A stretch of DNA of 38,274 nucleotides from Lautropia sp. SCN 69-89. Its GTDB lineage: Bacteria > Pseudomonadota > Gammaproteobacteria > Burkholderiales > Burkholderiaceae_E. The position numbers and the translations under genes are program-made. Position 1 is the first letter of the stretch. Each line of letters opens with the position of its first letter. A model generated the notes under the pieces. It saw only the letters and a list, made by a program, of their open reading frames with translations, was not told where the DNA came from and made no database searches. The stretch lies in assembly GCA_001724855.1 (NCBI GenBank), contig MEED01000031.1:1-38274 (forward strand), in the 5' to 3' direction. Of the stretch, positions 15,554-24,216 are shown in pieces.

Positions 15554-16614
15554 CATTGCCTCCAGACCGTCGCGACCAGGCGCGTGCCCGCGCCGCGCCG
15601 CGAGTCGATGCGCAGCGCACCGCCGATCGCGCGCAGGCGCTCCTCCATGATCAGCAGCCCCAGGCTCTCGCCAGGGTGCCCGCGCAGCGCCTGGGCGTCG
15701 AAGCCGCAGCCGTTGTCGGCGATCGTCAGGCACACCTCGTCGCGGCCGACTTCGAGCGAAATTCGCACCGCATCGGCCTGCGAATGCTTGAGCACGTTGG
15801 TGAGCGCCTCCTGGGCGATCCTGAACAGCGTCACCTCGACCGCCTGGCTCATCCTGAGCACCGGGTCGCGCGCCTGCACGACGGTGCGGATGCCGGTGCG
15901 GCCGGAAAACTGCTCGGCGTGCGCGCGCAGCGTGACTGCGAGGCCATAGTCGTCGAGCATCAGCGGGCGCAGCGCGCCGGCGACGTCGCGCATCGTCTCG
16001 ACCGTGTTCTCGACCAGGCCGATCGAATCGTCGAGCCGCGAGGCCACGCGGTCGAGCTGCGGCGGCTGCAGCTGGTCCCTGATGATGTGCAGGTTCAGGT
16101 TGATCGTGGCCAGGTCCTGGCCGATCCGATCGTGCAGCTCCGCCGAGAGCCTGCGCCGCTCGATCTCCTGGATCTCCACCACGCGCTGCGAGATCGCGCG
16201 CAGGCGCGCAGCATAGAGGTGCGCCTCGTTCTCCGCGCGCTTGCGCGCGGTGATGTCGACCACCGACGCGCGCGTGCCCGAGAGCCCGCCGTCGCCGTCG
16301 CGCAGGGCCGAGACGCGCAACAGCGCGTCGAAGGTCGACCCGTCCTTGCGCTGCAGCTCGGTCTCGATCTCGATGCTCTCGCCTCCGGCGTGCAGGCGTT
16401 CGAACGCGCGCAGGTACTCGTTGCGGCAGCGGCCCGAGACGGCCTGCGCGTAGCGGCGCTTGCCGACCACCTCGCCGCGCGAATAGCCGAGCCAGCCGAG
16501 CTCGGTGCGGTTCATCCGCGCGATCGTGCCGTCCGGGCGCACGCTGTGGTACCCGCAGGGCGCGTTCTCGTAGAGATCGCGCATTTCGATCGTGGTCGCG
16601 TCGGCCTGCCGCAT
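15553..16614 (-). CDS. Soluble PAS-domain sensor histidine kinase (HisKA_3, NarX-like core)
   Basis: A 353-residue kinase with no membrane segment. A PAS domain covers about 12-125 (LYENAPCGYHSVRPDGTIARMN, then LGWLGYSRGEVVGK), a HisKA_3 dimerisation domain about 150-220 with phospho-His161 in ELHDRIGQDLA, and an ATPase domain about 255-350 with the N-box Asn273 (EALTNVLKHS), DNGCGFD and GLLIMEERL. The absence of transmembrane helices means it senses a cytoplasmic or diffusible signal, perhaps redox or a small ligand in PAS. The ATG at 16614 follows GGAGG by 8 bases. A perfect 17-base palindrome abuts that ribosome-binding site. It overlaps its response regulator gene and diverges from the AhpD-like gene across 163 bases. 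Confidence 0.92.
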   Translation of the reverse strand: MRQADATTIEMRDLYENAPCGYHSVRPDGTIARMNRTELGWLGYSRGEVVGKRRYAQAVSGRCRNEYLRAFERLHAGGESIEIETELQRKDGSTFDALLRVSALRDGDGGLSGTRASVVDITARKRAENEAHLYAARLRAISQRVVEIQEIERRRLSAELHDRIGQDLATINLNLHIIRDQLQPPQLDRVASRLDDSIGLVENTVETMRDVAGALRPLMLDDYGLAVTLRAHAEQFSGRTGIRTVVQARDPVLRMSQAVEVTLFRIAQEALTNVLKHSQADAVRISLEVGRDEVCLTIADNGCGFDAQALRGHPGESLGLLIMEERLRAIGGALRIDSRRGAGTRLVATVWRQ

Positions 16615-16627
16615 TGCGGACGCCTCC

Positions 16628-16644
16628 GGCCGGCATTGCCGGCC
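16628..16644. promoter_or_regulatory. Perfect 8-1-8 palindrome next to the kinase ribosome-binding site
   Basis: GGCCGGCA-T-TGCCGGCC is a perfect inverted repeat in the histidine kinase/AhpD divergent region, one base upstream of the GGAGG of the kinase gene. It could be a dimer-binding operator or an mRNA stem that affects kinase translation. The GCCGGC core is common in GC-rich genomes, so chance is possible, but 17 bases with no mismatch is notable. Confidence 0.4.
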
Positions 16645-16777
16645 CACTGGTTCGCCCCGCCGGGGCCGCTCCGGAGACGGCGCCGGCGTCACGATTGTCC
16701 TACAGCAAGCGTCGAACTTTTCCGATAACCACGAGAAGCGTGGCGGCGTCCAATCGAAGACACGCGAAGGAGGTGCC

Positions 16778-17275
16778 ATGCAAAGACCGACCATCGACTA
16801 TCGCAAGGCTTCGCCGGAGGGCGTCGCGGCCCTGGCCGCGCTCGAAGCCTACGTCAGGGGCAGCGGGCTCGACGCCGGCCTGCTGGAGCTGGTGCGCACG
16901 CGCGCCTCGCAGCTCAACGGCTGCGCCTATTGCATCGACATGCACACCAAGGATGCGCGCGCGGCGGGCGAGACCGAGCAGCGGCTCTACGCGCTGGCCG
17001 CCTGGCGCGAGACGCCGTTCTACAGCGAGCGCGAACGCGCCGCGCTCGCATGGGCCGAGGCGCTGACGCGGATCTCCGACGGCGGAGTGTCCGACGACGA
17101 CTACCGGCTCGCGCGGCAGCAGTTCACCGAGAAGGAACTGGTCGACCTGTCGCTGGCGGTCGTCGCGATCAACGGATGGAACCGGCTCGCGATTCCGTTC
17201 CGGACGGTTCCGGGCACCTATCACCCGTCCCAGCCGAAAGTCCGGGTGCGCGCGCCGTCGACCTCGCACGGCTGA
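16778..17275 (+). CDS. AhpD-like / carboxymuconolactone decarboxylase family protein
   Basis: A 165-residue helical protein of the alkylhydroperoxidase AhpD core family. The redox motif is CAYCIDMH with Cys49, Cys52 and His56; the ARLLELVRTRASQLNG-like helix before it (LLELVRTRASQLNG) is typical. Such proteins reduce peroxides or act as thiol-dependent disulphide carriers. The ATG at 16778 has an excellent GAAGGAGG 5 bases upstream, suggesting high expression. The ABC importer genes follow 43 bases after its stop on the same strand, so this is probably the first gene of that operon. The true activity and its link to transport are unknown. Confidence 0.92.
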   Translation: MQRPTIDYRKASPEGVAALAALEAYVRGSGLDAGLLELVRTRASQLNGCAYCIDMHTKDARAAGETEQRLYALAAWRETPFYSERERAALAWAEALTRISDGGVSDDDYRLARQQFTEKELVDLSLAVVAINGWNRLAIPFRTVPGTYHPSQPKVRVRAPSTSHG

Positions 17276-17318
17276 CGCGCCGGCCGCTTCACCGGATCCA
17301 CGCGAAAGGAATGCAGTC

Positions 17319-18728
17319 ATGAACGAGACGTCCACTACCAGGCCGGAAGACGATGCAATCGCTGTTGCCGATACGGTCCCGGCCGGGGAACCCGGCCCGG
17401 ACGCGCCGGCGCGGCGCCGGTTCATCCGCGACACCGGCGCTGCCGGCGCCGCACTCGGCATCGGTCCGCTGATCCTGCCGGGCCGGGCCCGCGCGGCCGG
17501 CAAGACGCTGAAGATCCTGCAATGGGCCCACTTCGTGCCCGCCTACGACAAGTGGTTCGACAACGAATACACGAAGCAGTGGGGCGAGAAGAACGACACC
17601 GAGGTGATCGTCGACCACGTCGGCATCCCCGCGATCAATTCGCGTGCTGCCGCGGAGGTCTCGGCGCAGAAGGGGCACGACCTGTTCATGTTCCTGTGGC
17701 CGCCGCCGACCTACGAGACGCAGGTGATCGACCACCGGGAGATCTACCAGGAGTGCGAGCGCAAGCACGGCAAACCGATCGACCTGGCCGTCAAGAGCAC
17801 CTACAACCCGAAGACCAGGAAGTACTTCGGCTTCTCCGACAGCTTCGTTCCCGACCCGGTGAACTACCGCATCGACCTGTGGTCCGAAGCAGGCATGGCA
17901 CAGGGCCCGCGCAGCTGGGAGGACGTGCTGCGCGTCGGCCGCAAGATCAAGGAGACGAAGAACGTCCCGGTGGGGATCGGCCTGTCGGCCGAGCTCGACA
18001 CCGCGATGGCGATGCGCACCCTGCTCTACGCGTTCGGGGGCTCGGTGCAGGACGCCGAAGGCCGCGTCGTGCTCGATTCGAAGAACACGCTCGAGGCGGT
18101 GAAGTTCGCCAGCGAGCTCTACAAGGCGACGATGACTCCCGAGGTGATGGCCTGGGACGCATCGTCGAACAACCGTGCCCTGCTGGCGGGCAAGATCTCG
18201 CTGTGCCTGAACGCGATCTCCACCACGCGTGCCGCCGAGAACGACAAGCTGCCGATCGCCGACCAGATCGGACTGACGAAGGCGCTGATGGGGAGCACGC
18301 GCGCGATCGGACTCGAGCACGTGATGGACTGCTACGTCATCTGGAAGTTCGCCGAGAACGTCGAGGGCGCGAAGAAGTTCCTGGTCGACTACATCGACAA
18401 CTTCCACCGCGGCTTCGTCGCCAGCCAGTACTACAACTTCCCGTGCTTCGCGAGCACCGTCCCCGACCTGGAGAAGCTGCTGGCCGACGACCCGCACACG
18501 CCTGCCGGCAAGTACCGGGTGCTGGCCGACGTGACGAAGTGGGCCACCAACGTCGGCTACCCCGGCTATGCCAACGCGGCGATCGACGAGATCTTCGGCA
18601 CCTGGGTGCTCAACACGATGTTCGCCAAGGCGGCCTCGGGCGCGATGTCGCCGCAGGCGGCGATCCGCGAGGCCGACCGCAAGTGCCGCGCGATCTTCGC
18701 CAAGTGGCAGACGAAGAAGCTCGTCTGA
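17319..18728 (+). CDS. Tat-exported ABC transporter substrate-binding protein (family 1)
   Basis: A 469-residue periplasmic solute-binding protein. It has a twin-arginine signal after an unusually long polar N-region: RRRFIR at 32-37, a hydrophobic stretch at about 40-54 and a likely cleavage near ARA-AG (about 60). The mature part starts KTLKILQWAHFVPAYDKWFDN, with the fold of CUT1 (sugar/polyol-type) binding proteins such as MalE and UgpB. Tat export suggests it folds, perhaps with ligand or metal, before translocation. The start has AAAGGA 8 bases upstream. ATPase and two permease genes follow directly. The ligand cannot be told from sequence; the tightly linked AhpD-like gene and sensor kinase are the only hints. 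Confidence 0.93.
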   Translation: MNETSTTRPEDDAIAVADTVPAGEPGPDAPARRRFIRDTGAAGAALGIGPLILPGRARAAGKTLKILQWAHFVPAYDKWFDNEYTKQWGEKNDTEVIVDHVGIPAINSRAAAEVSAQKGHDLFMFLWPPPTYETQVIDHREIYQECERKHGKPIDLAVKSTYNPKTRKYFGFSDSFVPDPVNYRIDLWSEAGMAQGPRSWEDVLRVGRKIKETKNVPVGIGLSAELDTAMAMRTLLYAFGGSVQDAEGRVVLDSKNTLEAVKFASELYKATMTPEVMAWDASSNNRALLAGKISLCLNAISTTRAAENDKLPIADQIGLTKALMGSTRAIGLEHVMDCYVIWKFAENVEGAKKFLVDYIDNFHRGFVASQYYNFPCFASTVPDLEKLLADDPHTPAGKYRVLADVTKWATNVGYPGYANAAIDEIFGTWVLNTMFAKAASGAMSPQAAIREADRKCRAIFAKWQTKKLV

Positions 18729-18744
18729 ATCGGAGCCCGCGTCG

Positions 18745-19776
18745 ATGGCCACGGTCGAGACCCGCGCGCTGACCAAGCGCTTCGAGGCGTCGAACGCCGT
18801 CGACGGCATCGACCTCGCGGTGCGCGAAGGCGAGTTCCTGGTGCTGCTCGGGCCCTCCGGTTGCGGCAAGACGACGCTGCTGCGCATGCTCGCCGGACTG
18901 GAGACGCCCAGCGCCGGCGAGGTGCTGATCGGCGGGCGCACGGTGACGCACCTGCCGCCGCGCGCGCGCAACATCGCGATGGTGTTCCAGAGCTATGCGC
19001 TGTACCCGCACCTGAGCGTGTACCGCAACATCGCGTTCCCGCTCGCGGCGGTGGGCATGCCGCGGCACGAGGTCGCCGACAAGGTCGCGCAGGCCGCGTC
19101 GATGTTCGGCATCGAGCGCCTGCTCGAACGCAAGCCGCGGCAGCTCTCGGGCGGCGAGCGCCAGCGCGTGGCGCTGGCGCGCGCGGTGGTGCGCAATCCG
19201 GTGGTGTTCCTGCTCGACGAGCCGCTGTCGAACCTCGACGCCAAGCTGCGCACCTCGGCGCGCGACGAGCTGCAGCAGTTCCAGCGCCGACTCGGCACCA
19301 CCACGGTCTACGTCACCCACGACCAGATCGAGGCGATGGGGCTGGGCGACCGGATCGCCGTGCTCGACCGCGGGCGCGTGCGCCAGCTCGGCACGCCGCT
19401 CGAGGTCTACCATGAGCCGGCCGACACTTTCGTCGCCACCTTCCTCGGCAGCCCGCCGATGAACCTGATGGACGACGGCCCGGTGTCGTGCGGCTTTCGC
19501 CCGGAGCATCTGCTGCCGCGCGAAGCCTTCCCGGCGGGCGACGCGGTCGTGGACATTCCGCTGACCGTGACGCGCATCGAGCACCTGGGCGCCGACCGGC
19601 TCGTCTACGCGGCACTGGAGCCCCCGCATCCGCGGACCCGCGTGGTCTGCCGGCTGCCCTCGAACGTGCCGGCGCCGCTCGAGCCCGGGCGCCGCTACGA
19701 CTTCGCGCTGCGCCCCGGCGACCTCAGGTACTTCGACCGCGAGACGGGCCTGAAGCGCCCGGCGGTCCCGGCATGA
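18745..19776 (+). CDS. ABC transporter ATP-binding protein, MalK/UgpC type
   Basis: A 343-residue ATPase that powers the adjacent importer from the cytoplasmic side. Visible are Walker A GPSGCGKT (36-43), Q-loop FQSYALYPH (Gln82), signature LSGGERQ (134-140), Walker B VFLLDEP (Asp158, Glu159), D-loop SNLDAKLR and the H-loop VTHDQIEAM. A C-terminal TOBE-like regulatory domain (about 240-340) includes CGFRPEHLLPRE, as in CUT1 transporters. The ATG lies 16 bases after the binding-protein stop. Its end overlaps the first permease gene by four bases (ATGA), showing translational coupling. Confidence 0.95.
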   Translation: MATVETRALTKRFEASNAVDGIDLAVREGEFLVLLGPSGCGKTTLLRMLAGLETPSAGEVLIGGRTVTHLPPRARNIAMVFQSYALYPHLSVYRNIAFPLAAVGMPRHEVADKVAQAASMFGIERLLERKPRQLSGGERQRVALARAVVRNPVVFLLDEPLSNLDAKLRTSARDELQQFQRRLGTTTVYVTHDQIEAMGLGDRIAVLDRGRVRQLGTPLEVYHEPADTFVATFLGSPPMNLMDDGPVSCGFRPEHLLPREAFPAGDAVVDIPLTVTRIEHLGADRLVYAALEPPHPRTRVVCRLPSNVPAPLEPGRRYDFALRPGDLRYFDRETGLKRPAVPA

Positions 19777-20708
19777 GCAGCGTCGCCGCCTCGGCGCCGC
19801 AGCCCGACGCGAAGCGGCGCCCGAACTGGCTCGACGACGAGCTGTGGCTCGGGCGCCTGCTGATCGCGCCGGCCGTCGTCTACATCGTCGCGCTGGTGGG
19901 GTTCCCGTTCGTGCTCGCGATCGTCTACAGCCTGAGCGACGCGACCGTCGGCAGCACCTCGCTGGACTTCGTCGGCCTGCGCAACTTCGCAGCCATCGTG
20001 GACGACCCGACCTTCTGGGGTTCGCTGCGCAACGCGGTGGTCTTCACGCTGGTTTCGCAGGCGCTGGTGGTGGTGCTGGGCAAGATGCTGGCGATGGCGC
20101 TGTACCGCGACTTCCGCGGCAAGTGGCTGGTGCGGCTGCTGATCCTGCTTCCGTGGGTGGCGCCGATCTCGCTGGGCAGCATCGGCTGGCTGTGGATCTT
20201 CGACCCGGTCTACAGCATCATCAACTGGAGCGCGCGCGCGCTGAACCTCTTCGGCCCGAACACCTGGCCGATCTGGCTCGGCCAGCCCGACCTGGCGATG
20301 GCCTCGATCGTCATGGTCGACGTCTGGCGGCTGCTGCCGCTGGCCACCGTGATCATCCTGGCCGGTCTGTCGGCGATTCCCCAGGACATCCACGACGCGG
20401 CGCAGGTCGACGGCGCGGGCTTCTGGCGGCACCTGTTCATGATCAACCTTCCGCTGGTGATGCCGATCATGCTGGTGGCGCTGCTGTTCGGCATCGTGTT
20501 CACCTTCACCGACCTGATCGTCATCTACGTGCTCACGCGCGGTGGCCCGTTCGACAGCACGCAGGTGATCGCCAGCTACGCGTTCTTCACCGGCATCGAA
20601 GGCGGCGACCTGGCCGGCGGCGCCGCCATCTCGCTGTTCCTGTTCCCGGTGCTGGTGGCGGTCGCGATCGTCTTCCTCACGGTGGCGCGGCGCGCCGAAG
20701 TCGCATGA
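19773..20708 (+). CDS. ABC transporter permease, MalF/UgpA-like
   Basis: A 311-residue inner-membrane permease with about six transmembrane helices (clear ones near LLIAPAVVYIVALVGFPFVL, AVVFTLVSQALVVVLGKMLA, LLILLPWVAP, VMPIMLVALLFGIVFTF and ISLFLFPVLVAVAIVFL). The cytoplasmic EAA loop that docks on the ATPase is DIHDAAQVDGAGFWRHLF. It pairs with the next gene to form the channel of the importer. It overlaps the ATPase gene before it and the second permease after it by four bases each. Confidence 0.94.
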   Translation: MSSVAASAPQPDAKRRPNWLDDELWLGRLLIAPAVVYIVALVGFPFVLAIVYSLSDATVGSTSLDFVGLRNFAAIVDDPTFWGSLRNAVVFTLVSQALVVVLGKMLAMALYRDFRGKWLVRLLILLPWVAPISLGSIGWLWIFDPVYSIINWSARALNLFGPNTWPIWLGQPDLAMASIVMVDVWRLLPLATVIILAGLSAIPQDIHDAAQVDGAGFWRHLFMINLPLVMPIMLVALLFGIVFTFTDLIVIYVLTRGGPFDSTQVIASYAFFTGIEGGDLAGGAAISLFLFPVLVAVAIVFLTVARRAEVA

Positions 20709-21562
20709 ACGCGCCGCTTGCATTCCGGGCCAGGCGGGCAGCGGCGCGTTTCGGGCACGTGCTGATCCTGGCGGCGTTCGTGGCGTTCCTCGCGTTTCCG
20801 TTCTACTGGATGGTGCTCACCACCTTCAAGGAGACGAAGGACCTGATCGACGTGCACCACAACCCGTTCGTGTTCAACCTGCCGCCGACGCTGGAGAACC
20901 TGCGCATCCTGTTCGAGGACACGCTCTTCGGGACCTGGATCGTCAACACCCTCGAAGTCGGCGTGCTGGTGACGATCATCACGCTGGCGCTCGCGGTGCC
21001 CGCCGGCTACGCGCTGGCGCGCCTGACCGGCCGCTGGAGCCAGCGCCTGGCGATCGGCATCTTCCTCACCTACCTGATTCCGCCCACGATCCTGTTCATC
21101 CCGTTCTCGCGCATCGTCGGCGACCTGGGCCTGCAGGACTCGCTGTGGTCGCTGGTCCTGGTCTACCCGAGCTTCACCGTGCCGTTCTGCACCTGGCTGA
21201 TGATGGGCTTCTTCAAGTCGATCCCGCGCGACATCGAGGAGGCGGCGATGATCGACGGGCTGTCGAGGTTCCGCGCCTTCGTGAAGGTCGTCGTGCCGGT
21301 GTCCTCGGCGGGCATCCTCACGGTGGTGATCTTCACGCTCACGCTGGTGATGCAGGAGTTCGTCTACGCGCTCACCTTCATCACCACGTCGTCGCACTAC
21401 ACGGTGAGCGTCGGCGTGCCGACGTTCCTGGTGCGCGGCGACGTCTACTTCTGGGGCTCGCTGATGGGCGCCTGCCTGATCGTGAGCATTCCGGTGGCGG
21501 TGCTCTACAACCTCTTCGTCGACCGGTTCGTCGCCGGCTTCACCGTCGGGGCGGTGAAGTAG
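20705..21562 (+). CDS. ABC transporter permease, MalG/UgpE-like
   Basis: A 285-residue inner-membrane permease of the CUT1 second-permease type. It opens with a single helix (VLILAAFVAFLAFPFYWMVLTTFK), followed by five more, and carries the EAA loop DIEEAAMIDGLSRFRAF. The sequence FKETKDLIDVHHNPFVF after helix 1 is the usual periplasmic segment. It is the last gene of the AhpD-importer operon and converges on pgk with only 35 bases between stops. That short gap has near-repeats of CGCGCTCGCG but no clear terminator. Confidence 0.94.
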   Translation: MNAPLAFRARRAAARFGHVLILAAFVAFLAFPFYWMVLTTFKETKDLIDVHHNPFVFNLPPTLENLRILFEDTLFGTWIVNTLEVGVLVTIITLALAVPAGYALARLTGRWSQRLAIGIFLTYLIPPTILFIPFSRIVGDLGLQDSLWSLVLVYPSFTVPFCTWLMMGFFKSIPRDIEEAAMIDGLSRFRAFVKVVVPVSSAGILTVVIFTLTLVMQEFVYALTFITTSSHYTVSVGVPTFLVRGDVYFWGSLMGACLIVSIPVAVLYNLFVDRFVAGFTVGAVK

Positions 21563-21597
21563 CGCGCTCGCGCCGGTTCACGCGCGCTCGCGAAGGC

Positions 21598-22776
21598 TCA
21601 CGCCCGCTCGGCCAGCGCCGCCACTGCCGGCAGCGTCTTGCCCTCGAGGAACTCGAGGAACGCGCCGCCGCCGGTCGAGATGTAGCCCACCCGGTCAGTG
21701 ATGCCGAACTTCGCGATCGCCGCCAGTGTGTCGCCGCCGCCGGCGATCGAGAACGCCGCAGACTCGGCGATCGCCTGTGCGATCGCGCGGGTGCCGCCGG
21801 CGAACGCATCGAATTCGAACACGCCCACCGGCCCGTTCCAGACGATAGTGCCGGCCCTCTTCAGTTGCGCGGCGAGCGCCTGCGCCGTCTTCGGGCCGAT
21901 GTCGAGGATCAGGTCGTCGTCGGCCACTTCGGCGGCCGCCTTCGCAGTCGCTGCGGCCGTCGCCGAGAATTCCTTCGCGCAGACGACGTCGACCGGAATC
22001 GGCACCTGCGCGCCGCGTGCCGCCATCAGGTCGATGATCGCCTTCGCCTCGCCGACCAGTTCGCGCTCGGCCAGCGACTTGCCGATCGGCAACCCGGACG
22101 CCAGCATGAACGTGTTGGCGATGCCGCCGCCGACGATCAGCTGGTCGACCTTTTCCGCCAGCGACTTCAGGATCGTGAGCTTGGTCGACACCTTCGAGCC
22201 CGCCACGATCGCCACCAGCGGGCGCTTCGGAGCGCCGATCGCCTTGCCCAGCGCATCGAGCTCGGCCGCCAGCAGCGGTCCCGCACAGGCGATCGGCGCG
22301 AAGCGCGCGATGCCGTGCGTGGTCGCCTCGGCGCGGTGCGCGGTGCCGAACGCGTCGTTCACGTACACGTCGCACAGCGCCGCCATCTTGCGCGACAGCG
22401 CCTCGTCGTTCTTCTTCTCGCCGCGGTTCACGCGACAGTTCTCGAGCAGCACCACTTCGCCGGGAGCGACCCGGAAGCCGCCGTCGACCCAGTCGGCGAC
22501 GAGCCGCACCGGGCGGCCGAGCAGTTCGCCGAGCCGCGCGGCGATCGGCGCGAGCGAATCGGCGGGCTCGAGTCTTCCTTCGGTCGGGCGGCCCAGGTGC
22601 GAGGTGACCATGACCGCGGCGCCCGCCTCCAGGCAGTGCTCGATCGCCGGCAGCGAGGCGCGGATGCGCGTGTCGTCGGTGATCGAGCCCCCGTCGTCCT
22701 GCGGCACGTTCAGGTCGGCGCGGATGAACACGCGCTTGCCGCGCAGGTCGAGATCGGTCATGCGTCGGAACTGCAT
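21598..22776 (-). CDS. pgk: Phosphoglycerate kinase
   Basis: A 392-residue kinase interconverting 1,3-bisphosphoglycerate and 3-phosphoglycerate with ADP/ATP. Seen are [88 protein letters not shown], the nucleotide region [17 protein letters not shown] and GGGDTLAAI. The substituted ENCR (usually ENVR) is as in betaproteobacteria. ATG 22776 follows GGAGG by 5 bases; a second ATG five codons in is less likely. It is the last gene of tkt-gap-orf106-pgk. The usual next gene, pyk, lies 6.7 kb away across inserted genes. Confidence 0.96.
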   Translation of the reverse strand: MQFRRMTDLDLRGKRVFIRADLNVPQDDGGSITDDTRIRASLPAIEHCLEAGAAVMVTSHLGRPTEGRLEPADSLAPIAARLGELLGRPVRLVADWVDGGFRVAPGEVVLLENCRVNRGEKKNDEALSRKMAALCDVYVNDAFGTAHRAEATTHGIARFAPIACAGPLLAAELDALGKAIGAPKRPLVAIVAGSKVSTKLTILKSLAEKVDQLIVGGGIANTFMLASGLPIGKSLAERELVGEAKAIIDLMAARGAQVPIPVDVVCAKEFSATAAATAKAAAEVADDDLILDIGPKTAQALAAQLKRAGTIVWNGPVGVFEFDAFAGGTRAIAQAIAESAAFSIAGGGDTLAAIAKFGITDRVGYISTGGGAFLEFLEGKTLPAVAALAERA

Positions 22777-22790
22777 CGGTGCCTCCGGGT

Positions 22791-23111
22791 TCAGCTCGCC
22801 TCGTTCAGGCGATGCTCGAGCTCGACGCGCTCGGCGTCGTCGAGCAGGTCGAGCGGGTTCAGTCCGTCGTTCAGCAGCCAGTCGGCGAAGGCGCCGCCGC
22901 GGCCGTCAGCCAGGTTCATCGCAACCACGTGGTCGAGCGCGGCGCTGTCGGCGAAGAACACCACCTGCGCGTCCCCGGCCAGCACCGGGCATTCGCCGAC
23001 CGCGATCCGCACCCACGGACGCCTGGCGTCGCGCAGCCGCAGCCCGCGCTGTCCGGCGACGATCTCCCTGAGCAGCGCCGCGGCTTCGGCGGCGGGCAAA
23101 CGGGCGCTCAT
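22791..23111 (-). CDS. Small uncharacterised protein between gap and pgk
   Basis: A 106-residue protein I do not recognise with confidence. It starts with a helix ([18 protein letters not shown]), then strands ([27 protein letters not shown]), and ends with [34 protein letters not shown]. That ending recalls small Pseudomonas-type DUF7693 proteins (a DGR segment, a Trp, then DPxxLL and a Glu/Leu helix), but the resemblance is from memory and weak. GAGG stands about 10 bases before the ATG. It is packed 55 bases after gap and 14 bases before pgk on the same strand, so it should be translated with them. No catalytic motif, signal peptide or membrane segment is visible. Confidence 0.7.
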   Translation of the reverse strand: MSARLPAAEAAALLREIVAGQRGLRLRDARRPWVRIAVGECPVLAGDAQVVFFADSAALDHVVAMNLADGRGGAFADWLLNDGLNPLDLLDDAERVELEHRLNEAS

Positions 23112-23166
23112 CGGGGCGTAGCCTCGCGCCGGGGCGGGCGCGCGCGGCCTCGCGCCCGGGGCGCGT

Positions 23167-24177
23167 TCACTTCGCGTTGACCAGCGCGACGGTGGCGTCG
23201 AGCATCCGGTTCGAGAATCCCCACTCGTTGTCGTACCAGCTGCTCACCTTGACGAGGCGGCCCGAAACCTTGGTGAGCGTAGCGTCGAAGGTGCTCGAGG
23301 CCGGGTTGTGGTTGAAGTCGACCGACACCAGCGGTTCGGTGGAGTAAGCGAGGATTCCCTTCATCGGGCCTTCCGCCGCCTCCTTCATGATCGCGTTGAT
23401 TTCGTCGACCGTGGTGTCGCGCGCGGCGATGAAGGACAGGTCGACGATCGACACGTTGATCGTCGGCACGCGCATCGCGTAGCCGTCGAGCTTGCCGTTG
23501 AGCTCCGGCAGCACCAGCCCGACCGCGGCGGCCGCGCCCGTCTTCGTGGGGATCATCGACATCGTCGCCGAACGGGCACGCCGCAGGTCCTCGTGGTACA
23601 CGTCGGTGAGCACCTGGTCGTTGGTGTACGCATGGATCGTGGTCATCAGCCCGTTGAGCACGCCGATGCGCTCATGAAGCGGCTTGACCATCGGGGCCAG
23701 GCAGTTGGTGGTGCACGAAGCGTTGGAGATCACCGTGTGCGCCGCCCTCAGCACCTCGTGGTTCACGCCGTAGACGATCGTCGCGTCGACGTCCTTGCCG
23801 CCGGGCGCCGAGATGATGACTTTCTTCGCGCCGCCCTTCAGGTGCGCCGACGCTTTTTCCTTGCTGGTGAAGAAACCGGTGCACTCGAGCACCACGTCGA
23901 CGCCGAGCTCGCCCCAGGGCAGCTCGGCCGGATTGCGGTGCGACAGCACCCTGATCCGGTCGCCGTCGACGACGATCGAGTCGCCGTCGACCGACACCTT
24001 GCCGGGGAAGCGACCGTGCGCGGTGTCGTACTGCGTCAGGTGCGCGTTGATCTTCGCGTCGCCGAGGTCGTTGATCGCGACGAACTCGATCGGGTGCTTC
24101 TTGCCGCCTTCGTAGTGGGCCCGGAGGATGTTGCGGCCGATCCGTCCGTATCCGTTGATCGCAACTCGAATCGTCAT
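23167..24177 (-). CDS. gap: Glyceraldehyde-3-phosphate dehydrogenase, type I
   Basis: A 336-residue dehydrogenase for glyceraldehyde-3-phosphate and NAD(P) in the cytoplasm. The Rossmann start [14 protein letters not shown], the active-site block [13 protein letters not shown] with Cys155, the HAYTNDQ segment, [22 protein letters not shown], and the C-terminal [12 protein letters not shown] are all present. INDLGD at the cofactor position with Asp37 favours NAD. The ATG at 24177 has AGGA 9 bases upstream. It follows tkt by 39 bases. The tkt-gap-pgk grouping resembles cbbTGK of Calvin-cycle operons, but no RuBisCO or phosphoribulokinase gene is in the window. Confidence 0.97.
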   Translation of the reverse strand: MTIRVAINGYGRIGRNILRAHYEGGKKHPIEFVAINDLGDAKINAHLTQYDTAHGRFPGKVSVDGDSIVVDGDRIRVLSHRNPAELPWGELGVDVVLECTGFFTSKEKASAHLKGGAKKVIISAPGGKDVDATIVYGVNHEVLRAAHTVISNASCTTNCLAPMVKPLHERIGVLNGLMTTIHAYTNDQVLTDVYHEDLRRARSATMSMIPTKTGAAAAVGLVLPELNGKLDGYAMRVPTINVSIVDLSFIAARDTTVDEINAIMKEAAEGPMKGILAYSTEPLVSVDFNHNPASSTFDATLTKVSGRLVKVSSWYDNEWGFSNRMLDATVALVNAK

Positions 24178-24216
24178 GGCTTGGTTTCCTTGGTGTCGAA
24201 TGGAATGTGGCGGTGC

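Noticed and set aside
16695-16729. TTGTCC ... GATAAC as the promoter of the AhpD-importer operon
   Set aside because: The spacing is 23 bp; too long for a sigma-70 promoter, so no call was made.
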